DNA of 64,000 bases from positions 2,102,969 to 2,166,968 of the forward strand of contig KN832556.1 in the NCBI GenBank assembly GCA_000827205.1, written 5' to 3'. A program made the position numbers and the translations under genes. Below, in pieces: positions 9,736 through 20,720 of this stretch. Under the pieces are notes generated by a model. That model made no database searches. It was not told where the DNA came from and worked only from the letters and a program-made list of their open reading frames with translations. The first letter of the stretch is position 1. Every line of letters starts with the position of its first letter. This DNA is from Plicaturopsis crispa FD-325 SS-3 (lineage: Eukaryota; Basidiomycota; Agaricomycetes; Amylocorticiales; Amylocorticiaceae).

Positions 9736-12700
9736 ATGGGCACCGGGGCAACTCAACGCAAAGGCGTATGGGAACCTCTGCCTCTCATTGTTTACGGTTA
9801 CGCGGTCCACCCGCTGTCGCAGTCACGACGAGATACGCGACTGTCCAACCGCACTCGGCTTTCCACAGTCACGGAGGGATCAGGTGAAGAGCATGCCATT
9901 CACCGGGATATTGTACCCCTCGAAGTCGGCGACGAGGTGTATGCCTTCGAAAAATACACGCCGAGGGGGAAAGAGGTGGAAGGTGTCTGGTACAGAGGGT
10001 CTGTCCGCTCGACTTCATGTCCCCTTGTTTTTGCTCTGACTTTGCTATGCCTCCGGGTGTACTAGATATGTTGTATGCGCCATTCGTCGCCCACCCGTAG
10101 CGTGGACATTGTCCACCGATCCATCTACTTCTTCCGTTGTCAAGGTGCCTGCAAAGTCCGAAGAGCAGCAAGTCTTCATAGGCATCTTTCCGGCTTCACA
10201 TATTCACGTCCGCGACGAGCTTTCCGACGCGGAGGGCCGCCTCGCAGATGTAGCTTTGTCCCTTAACGGAGCTACAAACGGGGGCACAAACGATGGCGAC
10301 GTGACGGCACAATGGAGTAGGGACAAGTTGGCGGCTGGGCTGGACACGCCCCGTGAGGACGACGAAGACATGGAGGCGTTGGCTGCGCGAAAAGCATTTC
10401 GACTGCATCCTCCTCCTGATCAAGCAAATTCCTCCAGAGGAGGCTTGCCGGTTTATCCAGCAAGCTTACGCTCATCGTCACCCGCGGACTCTCAGATCAT
10501 GAAACCGCTACCACCACGCCCTTCGCTCAGGTCTGGCGACGATACCGCTTCGGGCGCTGCACAACCTCTTATTGATGAAATCGCGTCCGCTCTCCGCGAA
10601 TGGCACACACTCATGTTTCAATACCTTGCGCGACGCGAGTATGGTCTTTTCCACATCGTCCGCGAGCATATCGAGGCGTTACATCTTGGTCGGCGTCAGC
10701 TCTTGGCACAAACACTCAGCGCGGACGAAACAGTCAAACTGCGACGCGACTGTGTTGCGCGTCTGGTCAGCGGAAATATCGTTCAGGGTCTGGATGTCAT
10801 TGTCAGACATCCAACGTGGGGTGGTTTGGTAACCGTGGGTGTGGAAGGAGACATCGACAGCCGGAGCTGGATGAGTGCTGTCCGAATGTACGCCATGCAA
10901 ACTTCCCTGGCGTACCTCAACGTATCGCAAGATGCGATCTACTCTCCAAAACCATCAGCAATCGGCATCGTCACCGAGCATACAGCATCAGGCCCTTTAC
11001 CCACACCTGCACATTCCGCCTTTCCTGATGTTCCCCGACTGCAGGCTCACAATCGGTCAATGGGCTCGTTGGCATCCCCGTCGACGTCTAAACAGTCCTC
11101 CGCTAAATTCTTCCATGTCTTCCTCGAACTCCGTGCATTCGTTGCCTCGCCGTGTGCCCCAGGCGAGACCGCTGAACTGTTTTTCTCCCTTTGGAACAAA
11201 ACGGAGATGCGCTTCGTGACGGAGGATTTCTGCGTTGTGTTGAACCACAATGGCGTGTTAGCGCGTGACCCCTCTACCAGGATCCGCACGCTATTCACTG
11301 ACTTGGCGCTCTCGGACATCCAAGACCCAATCTACCTGACATGCCGCATCGTCAGGAATGGCGCCCTCAAAATAGGCACCAGTATGAGCTCAGGTCTGCC
11401 TTCGGACAGGGCAAATGGAAGGCGGACTTCCGAAGTGTCTGTTAAAGATGGCGCGCCCTCTGCCGTCTACACGGATAACATATCGACTACACCGGTCAGC
11501 CCTCGCGGATCTTTCCCCGGTGACTCCCCTCCCCAATTTCGACGGCCATTCGGGGGCGCCGTTTTGGAAGTTACGCAACTCGGCAGGATAGCACTCGAGC
11601 AGTCCGATGGCACGCCAACCCGTGAATATACCATGCCGATATATACACCGACCAACGAGGGTCATTTCTCTACCATACATCAGGAGATAATAGCGAATAA
11701 TACAAAGGAATTCGAGAAATCACCCCGGTATGTGTTTTCTCTGTGAATCAGAATAGGTCTGACAGTCTCGCATAAATAGAGCGGAGGCGCTAGCTGTATC
11801 TATCAAAATATTCCACGGCGATGCGAACACTATAATCCGCGAAAACACCTCTTTACTCCAAGATACCCCACTCACCCTCCGCCTCGGATTCCCCGACGTC
11901 GTCTTCCCAGGCGATGTGCGCAATGAACTTTACATTAAACTATGGAGCGGCGACTTTTTCTCAGCTAGCTCGGGGTCCGGACGGCTTAGCGTCGCGAATT
12001 TTGCGCGCGGTCAGATGGGGCCGACAAGCCATAATGTCCAGGTCACTATTGAGATTCGAGATCAAGATGGTAGGCCGGTGGAAAATGCCATCTCGCAAGG
12101 CAGCGGAGAACCGTTGATGACCCAATTCCACTCAATGGTATTCCAACGCAACAACGAGCCGACTTTTGGCGAGCTCATTAAACTCCAACTGCCCCTCGAG
12201 GGCACGCCTCAATGGCACTTGTTCCTTACTTTCCGCAACCGCAGCGGACGAACAGGTATCGGCGCGCGTCCTGTGACGGAGAGTACAGACCGACCATTCG
12301 CCTTCGCATTCCAACCCCTCTTTCCCGATGGTCGTGCCTTCTTAGAGGATGGCAGTCACAGTCTTGTGCTTTACCGCGCAGACAAGCTTAGCCATGTCAC
12401 GCCCGAGATGTACCTCGCTTCCTCGTCTCGCCTAGTCGGTGGTCAGAAACCGGACCAGGTTTATGTTCCTCCTGAGATGCAGAGAGTAGCACCGCCTCTT
12501 CGGGATAGCATGATAATTCGCTCCGCTTTGACTTCAACGAAGTTCACGCAGAACCCCGTCCTCCTCAGCTTGTTGAACTGGGAACAACTGGCTGACCCGG
12601 AGCTTCTATCCACAGTCCTGACGAAGTTTACGTTCGTCGGGGAAGTGGAGATCGTCAAATTCCTCCGCGACATTTTCGACTCGCTCTTTGGGATTCTGGT

Positions 12701-15700
12701 CTCGGGCAACAATCAGACGGGCGAGATTGATCATTTGGTATTTAACGCCCTCGTCACCGTTCTCCGCATAGTCCAAGATCGTCGTTTCAGCAACTTCCAG
12801 CCAGTGCTAGACGTGTACATCGAAAAGCACTTCAACTGTGCGGCAGCATCCTCGCACATGATCCATTCGATGAATCGCCTCTTGGCCAACCCTACGTCAA
12901 ACGAATCCGCGTCCCCCCTCCGTGCGGCTTTGAAAGTCTGGCATTATATCTTCAAGTTTATCGCCCGTTCACGGGAGATACAGAAAGCCAGGGAAATCGG
13001 AATGGGAGGTGGTGCGACGGCAGAACATCTGGAGGCAACGTTCAAACGGGAACTACAGACTCACCTTACCGAAGTGAATCGCATGATGGCCACGCCAGCG
13101 CCACCGTCTATCATCGGCACACAGACCATTGCGCTGCAGCACTTCACCTCGATTTTACCCGAGCTAGCAAAGATATTTTCGACCGTGGAACTTGTCACGA
13201 TTACGAGGGCATTTGCGACAGCGGTCGCCTCCAGCAAGGGGAAGATCGTCATCTGGAAGCTGATCATGTATCTCCAGATCGTGAAAGGCTTTCTCTTTGA
13301 CAGTCCCACATCGCGAGCGCATTTGGTCGAGGCCGTAGTCATATGGATCAAGCCCCATTTCGGCAAATTTGACGAATACGCACACTCTCAACCGAACGAC
13401 TCGGACAGTGCTCGCGATGCTGCACGCGTCAGCTGGCTTGAGAGCATCCGCTTATGTGTTACAATCATTGCGGTGATGCTTGACAAGCTTCAGCAGAAAT
13501 TAGTCGACCCAGCGATCGTTGGGGACCGGACCAAATTGCGTCAAGAGCAGGATAATGTAGAATACCTGCTATCGCTACTACCGAGGTACGATATTGATTC
13601 TGCTCGTTGCATATATGCGTCTCTAACTCGTGTCGTGTCCAGACTGCTCGACTCGTATAGAGAGTTCCAAAGTTCGGCATCCCATCGAGCTGTCGAACGC
13701 ACCCGCTCTCAAACAACGTTGGCATCTAGTGTTCCCGTCACTTTTCCCGAGTCGTATCCTTTCTCGCTAGTTGCTTCCCTCCCGAATCCGCCAAGAAATT
13801 CCCAAAAGACGTCGCTCACTAACAGTAACAACACATTGTTCAACCCGGGTTTAGGTGAAACCGCAATTGTGTTCCTCGTGCTTGTGCTATCATCTCCGAA
13901 GAAGCACATACTCGATTTTCTAGAGTCGAGCCTCGAGATAGAACGCAGAGACAATTTCACCGCTTTCCTGTCGCAATTCTTCGCTGTGTCGACGTCTATC
14001 TTGCAAAACGACGCGTTCCCCGCCACCTGGCTCAATGTCAATATTCTAGCTCACCAGGTTCTGATCAAGATTATGGATCCCATTGCAACAGTTCTCCAGA
14101 GGGAATTCATCCCTGATCAAGAATCGGGATTCGAGTTCAACGCCAATCTCTGGAAGGAAGGTTTCCACATGCTGCTGAAGTTGTTGTCGTCGGAGCAACT
14201 GGTCATCGAAGAGTTCAGCCCTCAGGTAAGCATAGCCACTTGTGCCACTAACTTGACCTCGTCTCACGCAAACCGTTTACCAGAAACGACGTGCTGTCTG
14301 GCGCCTTGCTGGTGACATACGTGGTGAAGGGGCAACGATTTTATTGCGGCTTTGGGATGCACTGGGTTGGCCAGAAGATGTATCTGCGAGCTCTGGCGCC
14401 GTTACAAGATATGGAGTATGTTATGCGTTTCATCGCACAGATGAGTTTTCTCATGGTATCTTTTTCAGGGCTACCAGTTCTTCCTCAATTCGCTTGTCGG
14501 CCACGTCGTCAATCTGTGCTTGAGCTCTCATGATCAATTGCGGAGCAATGCTGTTCAAATCCTTTACAGCATGATCGTCTCCGAGTACCACGAATCCGAG
14601 CATTTCGACGCTATCGAATACGAACTTGTGAACAGACTGGACTCCTTGTTCATGTCAGATAGCAAAGGCGATGATATATCTAGAGCATTTTTCATCGGCC
14701 AATTGCGTCATCTCTTTGACTCCTCGGAGGTGGACGACCAGCTTCGCGAGAAGGTGGCCATATTCCTCGAGGCGGTGGATTCTTTCCTCGAACTTCTGCT
14801 CAACGTGCGTGCTCTACCCGAGGGCGAAGAATTCGCTGATGATCGCGTCATTGCCACGGTAAGAGCCATCCTACAATATATTGCCTTCGTTTATAACCTT
14901 CGTCACGCAGCTCCGACTCATGAACTTCATTCGAAGAATTGGACGGGATGAGATTTATATCAAATATGTTCACCAACTAGTAAACGTAAGTCAATCCTGC
15001 CACCATTCGCCTCATACAGCGACGACTTACATCTTCCTCTCAGATGCACCTCCAGTCGCAGAACTATGTCGAGGCCGCACTGACGTTGAAACTCCATTCC
15101 GATCTTCACGAATGGGACCTCAATTCTTTCGTCGGTCCTATGGAAGATCTTGGTCTACCAAATCAATCCCATTTCCACCGAAAGGAGACACTCTGTCTCC
15201 TCATATTGGACTACCTTGGTTAGCCACAGCGTCTCTACAATGTTTTTGAGATACTGACGTTCATACGGCTACAGGGAAAGGAAAGGCCTGGGAAAATGCC
15301 ATTGAGATCTGCAAAGAACTGGCGTATCAGCATTCTGAAGTGACCTTCAACTAGTAAGAACATTGTCAAGTTTTTAGGCCGGGGAGACCTTCTTACACTT
15401 GACTTAGCGGGCGACTTGCCGAGATATTGCGACACCAAGCTGCTCTGCTTGAACATATCGTCACGGACCAGCGATACTACTCTGACTATTTCCGAGTCGC
15501 TTTCTACGGTGCCTTCCCGGTCGCTATTCGAAATAAGCAGTTCATTGTATGTCACCCCTCGTTTTCATTTCCAGTTTTCTAACGGGCACCTCCTAGTATC
15601 GCGGGTACGAATGGGAGAAGTTTGGCGCATTCTGTGAGAGAATGTTGAACAAGCATACCGGTGCCCAACTTCTCAAGACCTCAGGCGATCCACCGCCCGA

Positions 15701-16997
15701 CATTCGCTTCGGAAATGACCAGTATATTCAATGCACAGCCGTCACACCGGAGCCCAATCGAAACCTACCGCTATTCGCGAATCCAGATGTGCCATTACCA
15801 GTGAAAGCATATTATGAGCATAGGTCACCGTCACCCTCTCCCTTTGCATTTACGTTGACTGATATCCGTTTTGTTGCTGCAGTGCTATCAACTTGTTCAG
15901 TTGCACACGACCGATAGCGAGACGGACTCCGGAAGGCACGGAGGAGGTATGGTTGGAAAAGACCTACTTCACCACCGAGGAGGTATTCCCAACTGTTTTG
16001 CGACGCTCTGAAGTCGTTGCTGTGGAGCTCGGCGAGACTTCTCCTATCGAAAACGCCCTCCAGGAGATAGAGCAGAAGACAAAGGAGTTGGCGGCACTGC
16101 ACGTCAAGTATGCCGCGATTGCCAAGACAACCCAAGTCGTGTCCACGAACGCGTTGTCCATGAGCTTGAACAGCGTTGTCGATGCCCCACTCGACGGTGG
16201 CATCCCCAGTTATCGGGAGATATTCTTCGATCCCGAATATCTCAGTCGCAACCCCGACGCTGCTGACTTGATTGAGAAGTTACGCCAGGTTATTGATGAC
16301 CAGGTATGCTAAACCTCCTTCCTCAACCATGTAACATCTCTAAGTACTTCTCCTTCAGGTTCGCATGATTGATAGCTGTCTCAAGCTGCATGCCCAGCTG
16401 TGCTCTCCCGAATGGCTGCTTTTCCACGAAACTCTCGAAAAGTTTTTCAAGAAAAACTTCCATGAAGAAATCCGACGACTTGGGCTGGATGACATGTCTG
16501 AGCGAATGGGATCTTCTCTACGATCACACACCGTGGCCGGAACCTCTCAATACCAGGGCTCTATACGGGATCAGGAATCACTAAACAGGACCATGTCCGG
16601 GGGTTCTAATTCGCGTCCACCATTTTCAATCCAACCTTTACAAGTTGCTGGGCGCTCTCTAACACCCCCTCCTCCATCCCCGCAGTCGACAAGGGGTGGC
16701 AGCATGGAAACTTTGCCGCAGGCTACCCGGACGCCGTTACGTCGTCATCTAGATCACCTTGCCACCCATGGAATCAATGGTGTATCGTCTGCGCCCGGGG
16801 AGAGCAACGCTGGAAACGAATCTCTCTCTGCAGAGTCGCCTCATGAGTCTTCGTTTGTCATCACCGGCAATAGTGCACCCGCTGCTGCACTTTCGGGCAC
16901 ATCGCTTGCCACTTCAAACTTGGGGAGTCTCGGTTCGCTCCGTGGTCGGTTTTCACGGTTTGGAAGTCTGAATTTCGGACGCCGAGGAGGCTCGTAG
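9736..16997 (+). CDS. DOCK-family guanine nucleotide exchange factor (SH3, DHR1, DHR2)
   Basis: Atypical GEF that activates Rac/Cdc42-type GTPases, relative of animal DOCK180 and yeast Dck1, and likely partner of an ELMO-type protein at the membrane. Twelve exons: 9736-9998, 10066-11727, 11780-14225, 14284-14415, 14469-14858, 14911-14985, 15044-15218, 15275-15353, 15408-15546, 15597-15823, 15883-16303 and 16359-16997, giving 2215 residues. An SH3-like domain lies in about the first 120 residues (VPLEVGDEVYAFEKY, VFIGIFPASHIHV). The lipid-binding DHR1/C2 domain follows at about 650-860 (VRNELYIKLWSGDFF, NNEPTFGELIKLQLP). The catalytic DHR2 runs from about 1630 to 2045 (RDEIYIKYVHQLVN, YVEAALTLKLHSDLHEWDL, YYSDYFRVAFYGAFP, GYEWEKFGAFCERML). 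The tail is Ser/Pro-rich with basic ends. A 57-nt in-frame stretch near 13588-13644 could be a further intron. Confidence 0.95.
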
Positions 16998-17183
16998 CAT
17001 TCGTTTACTGTCAGTTTTGTGGACAATCTTTTGCTAGTCATGTCGTTGTCTCACTACACGTTTCTTTGGACCATTCTGTTTCTTTGTGTTTTTCTCTTTC
17101 TTCGTTTGTTGTTCATGTATAATGCACTAATAGTAGATTCTCAGGCGTCAGGCCGCACCGAGAATGAAGACACATGCCCTAAG
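16998..17183. other. 3' flank of the DOCK gene up to the inverted repeat
   Basis: The DOCK 3' UTR probably lies here. It is T-rich (about 17070-17120) and ends in CCTAAG at 17178-17183, a hexamer that recurs just outside the matching inverted repeat at 32896-32901. Confidence 0.5.
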
Positions 17184-17265
17184 TAGGGTAGGCGGGATCG
17201 CCACGGTTCGATTTCAAGTCGCGAGTCGGCCTTTCCGCTATCCGATTCCGATTCCCACACATCTC
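17184..17265 (+). repeat. Left terminal inverted repeat, 82 bp
   Basis: Reads TAGGGTAGGCGGGATCGCC inward and ends CACACATCTC. It is the reverse complement of 32814-32895 except for two adjacent differences (CT against TC at about 17238-17239). It contains GGTTCGATTTC, close to a pol III B box, which leaves a SINE-like origin open. After 17265 the two copies diverge. Confidence 0.85.
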
Positions 17266-18909
17266 TCCCAACCTGCTACGCTCCGATCTCCACGCTGACA
17301 CCGTACTCGATGTCGAACGCTCCTCAATGATGCTCGCCTCTTTGCTCCTCCTTGCTCCCGCTGGAATTGGACCCAAGGAACTCTTACAGTTGCTGTAACT
17401 CTGCTTGTATGCGCGCCCAACACAATGATTCCATCAGTACTGTGAGACTGAAATGTCGCATGCATAGACGTTCCGAAGCCGCTGGAAGATGGATTTGCAG
17501 GGCTGTTTGCTAGTGAGTGGCCGAGTGCGAGTGACGGTAAGCACGACTGAATGCAATTGCGCCATGAGAATGAAAACTGACAAAAGGGTTGCATTATTCT
17601 GCGCGACGCAGAATAATGCAGCTCCCCTCGTAGCTTGCTGGACAGTTGCTCACACCCTCATTATTACACCGTCAACCGCTGCTTTTCCCTCTCAAGTTCA
17701 TACTCTCGATCCCACAATATCATCATCGTACTATTCAGCTCCTGGACAATATTTACAGCGGCGGCGCATGTACCAGTAACTCGTTTTTGCCGCTCAGATC
17801 ACCGCCCTCCCTCCGCCTCCCGCCTATCTTTCTTCCAAAGAAAACGGAAAGAAAAAAGTGAGTCCACCGCTTTTATCGCGTTGTTGCCTACCACCGGGGA
17901 GCCGCAGTACACCTTCCTACCCTGGACGGTAGGAGACGCGCTCACCGGGTCAACTGACGACACGTTGATCGTTGTTCAGGACAGATTTCTGACTGCCTCG
18001 CATACAACATAGGAAGCCCGCGCCAAAACGAGCGACGACACGTCGCTCACAAATGTGCGCGTGGCAGGTACCCCTGAGGTGAAGGGCGCAGACAGTGAGT
18101 CCTCTCACAGCCTCGGGTGCGCTGGCAGGCGCGCTTACAGCTCAGGGTATCACGCAGTCCGACCCAAGCAAGGTTTCTGCCGACGGCAGTCGGCGCATCC
18201 CTAATGCCATCAGCATGTTTAATCTGATTGGCTAGCCTAACCGTCACTTTGCCCGTTCAGCCACCGAATGGGCAAAGTCACTGCCAGTCCCTGACATGCA
18301 CAGCACTGTCCTCTGCGTTCGTGCCTCGCCCCCAACCAGGCAAATCTATTCGTACATATTCAAAGACACAATTCCTGTACTTACTTACTTCCCCATTAAA
18401 GATTCCTTCGTCATGCCTGCTCGCTCGACGCCTTGACGTGCATCAGCGGATTAGGGTATCGAGCCGGGCCTCCCTTCTGCGAAATCCCACATCTCGCAGG
18501 CAACACCCTCACGATGCTCCTCACACCCTCGCGGTGCTCCTCGTCTTCGTCGGCTCCCCGTTCCCTACCAACCATTCAACTTAACATTTTCATTCTCCAG
18601 AACATCCTCCGTACGTCTTATGTGCTCTACGCTATGCCTCGACCTTCGCAACTCACGTCGATGCCCACTTGTGCCATTATTCATAGGACATAACTAGTTA
18701 GAATGAGGGAATATGATAGTGCTGCTCGGTGAGCAAGCACAACGTAGTATTGTACTGCCCGCGTATGACCTTTTCTGTCGAGGATACGTGGCAGGCTTTC
18801 GGAACACCCATGGCGTAGCTTGCTCCCGACCGCGGTATGGATCTTGTTCTCGGCACATTCCGACCATCTTCTTCACCCGGAGGCGATACCTGTCTGTGAT
18901 TGCAGTCCA
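17266..18909. other. Low-information stretch inside the inverted-repeat segment
   Basis: I found no intact gene here. A possible relic on the plus strand at 18013-18235 is listed separately. A 13-bp hairpin with a 7-nt loop lies at 18246-18278 (ACTTTGCCCGTTC against GAATGGGCAAAGT, one mismatch). The rest is pyrimidine-rich and frame-broken. Confidence 0.35.
18013..18235 (+). pseudogene. Possible gene relic, unknown family
   Basis: Two stretches with coding character lie head to tail in different frames. The first (18013-18099) reads EARAKTSDDTSLTNVRVAGT and on to GADSE. The second (about 18107-18235) reads TASGALAGALTAQGITQSD and on to IPNAISMFNLIG and a stop. Only about 8 nt separate them, too few for an intron, so a frameshift or decay is likelier than splicing. 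An acceptor-like TAG precedes the first piece. I do not recognise the family. Confidence 0.25.
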
Positions 18910-19370
18910 TACCGGACTACTTGAGCGCAAGAAGCGCTACACGCGCTCGTACTGGGAACCGTATCTCGTGCTTACCCCCGCCGGCTTCCTGCCCGAATAC
19001 GCGTCGTCCGACTCTGTCGCTGCGTCAACACCGCTGTTCTCGCTTTTCTTTCCCGCGTGCACTCAGGGCCCATTGTCGTCCTCCAGCGTACGTTCACACA
19101 AGTTCCACATCAGGGGCCGGAAGTGGATCGGGCTCTACGAAGCCCAGCGGCCTGTCGCACCTGTCGATTTCCCATAGCCGTGTGGAGCTTCCACGCACGC
19201 AGCCGCAAGGACATGATGGAGCGGTGGAACATCATCCAGATACCTGGTGTAGTATCCTGATGGCGAGCGAGTCGATGGAGTAGAGCGGACCCGTTGCTGT
19301 GGCTGTACGCCCGCCGGGTATGCCGGCGAAGCGGAGGACAAGGAGCACGAGGAAGATGAGTGACCACCCT
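18910..19370 (+). pseudogene. PH-domain pseudogene, Slm1/Slm2-like
   Basis: This is a decayed copy of the C-terminal pleckstrin-homology domain of an Slm1-type protein, a phosphoinositide-binding family at the plasma membrane. The plus strand reads GLLERKKRYTRSYWEPYLV, LTPAGFLPEYASSDS, LFSLFFPACTQGP and SHKFHIRGRK. In a second frame it continues with STKPSGLSHLSISHSR, then back with VWSFHARSRKDMMERWN and, in another frame, VASESMERSGPVAVAV. The order matches a single PH domain, but at least two or three frame changes break it. No N-terminal membrane-binding part is recognisable upstream. It is host-derived and probably captured or left by duplication inside the inverted-repeat segment. Confidence 0.6.
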
Positions 19371-20142
19371 TAATGTGCACCCTGCAACGTCAACTAACTC
19401 CTCTGCTTCGACGCGGCCGGGTGCATTTCACATAATGCAGTATCCCCCATACTGCTCGGTATCCCGTACGCTCTCCGAGTTTGCGTATACCGCAGTCGTG
19501 GAGGGATCAACGGACTACGACTCATTCTACATCATACTAGTGCAATATATATGCATTTTGCAACTAGAATTGAGATTGCTTAGGCCTTAAGAGTTGCTTG
19601 CGCGCCAATGAACAGAATAGAATGCATTACAGAGCTTGTATAACATTTGACATAGCACTGAACACATCCCACGCGCTGTCTAGGTTAAGTGCTGGCCGCC
19701 CCACGGAATTATAAGCCTCCCCTGCAAGGGCCGCAAATTCGGCCGTTACCCAAGCCAAGTGGCTGTCTCGCGGGCCAACTTCCTCCACCAACTGCTCGCG
19801 CAGCTCCGCAATAGCTTCCGCCGGTACACGCACTCTACAATCAAGACCACCTTGGGATTTGGGGTGCTCTAGAACGTCTATCGGAACATGTCCAGAGGGC
19901 ATATTCTTGTCTTGCTGGTATCGGACACGATGCTGATTCCACCAGGTGCGAAATTCGTCTAGTTCGGCCTGGATGATAGATGGAAAAATCCAGTTGAAAA
20001 GATCCCTATGATGCCTCTGAGAGAAATAAACTTGTAGTCGGATTGGATGGTTCACATACCGGTGCCACGGAACATTGGAATCAAAGATATGGTCCGTCTT
20101 ACCCCGAAGAATATACGCCTTAAGATTTCGACCCATCTTATC

Positions 20143-20335
20143 TGTAACCGTGCCCGATTACTACCTTCCGCATCCAGCTATTAACCCCTATACCCCACGT
20201 ACATACGCGCCCACTTGTATTCCCTTTACCTCGAGCTCCCCTTCCTCCAACCACCATCACCCCGCAATGCCATAAACTTGTCCTGATTATCTCCTGTCCC
20301 TTTCCTCTAAGTGTAGCCACCCCGACTGGCTTCCA
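20143..20335 (+). repeat. Left (5') LTR, 193 bp
   Basis: Starts TGTAACCGTGCCCGATT and ends GACTGGCTTCCA. It matches 25615-25807 base for base, and TTATC precedes it at 20138-20142. Confidence 0.95.
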
Positions 20336-20720
20336 CTTTTTTTTAATCATCGACAAAGCTTATCCCTCAATTTACCGGTTCCACGCTCCGGCGCCGCGAA
20401 GTTGAGTTTTGCAAACCTTATCTCCGTCAAACCGTTCCCGCCGCTCCCGCCGCCCCCGTTCACCTTTTCTTTTTCACCCCCGCTACCAGTTCAACGTTCG
20501 TACTATCCGTACGACACCAGTTCCAGCCATTCCAGCTTCAACCCGGTCCCGCACGGTTCGCCAAACGGCGTCTGTGATCACGCCAACTTCGTCAATCTCG
20601 TCAATCTCTTCAGTCTCGTCGCTCCCGCTCTCAGTATCCGCTCCAGCCTCCCCCAAATCCACAGCTCTCCCACCGTCTCCGGACTCCTCCAGCTCCTCGG
20701 ACTCTGACGTCTCGACCACC

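Noticed and set aside
18246-18278. 13-bp hairpin as a terminator or small RNA
   Set aside because: It is isolated, has one mismatch and no flanking context; chance is likely in a region this size.
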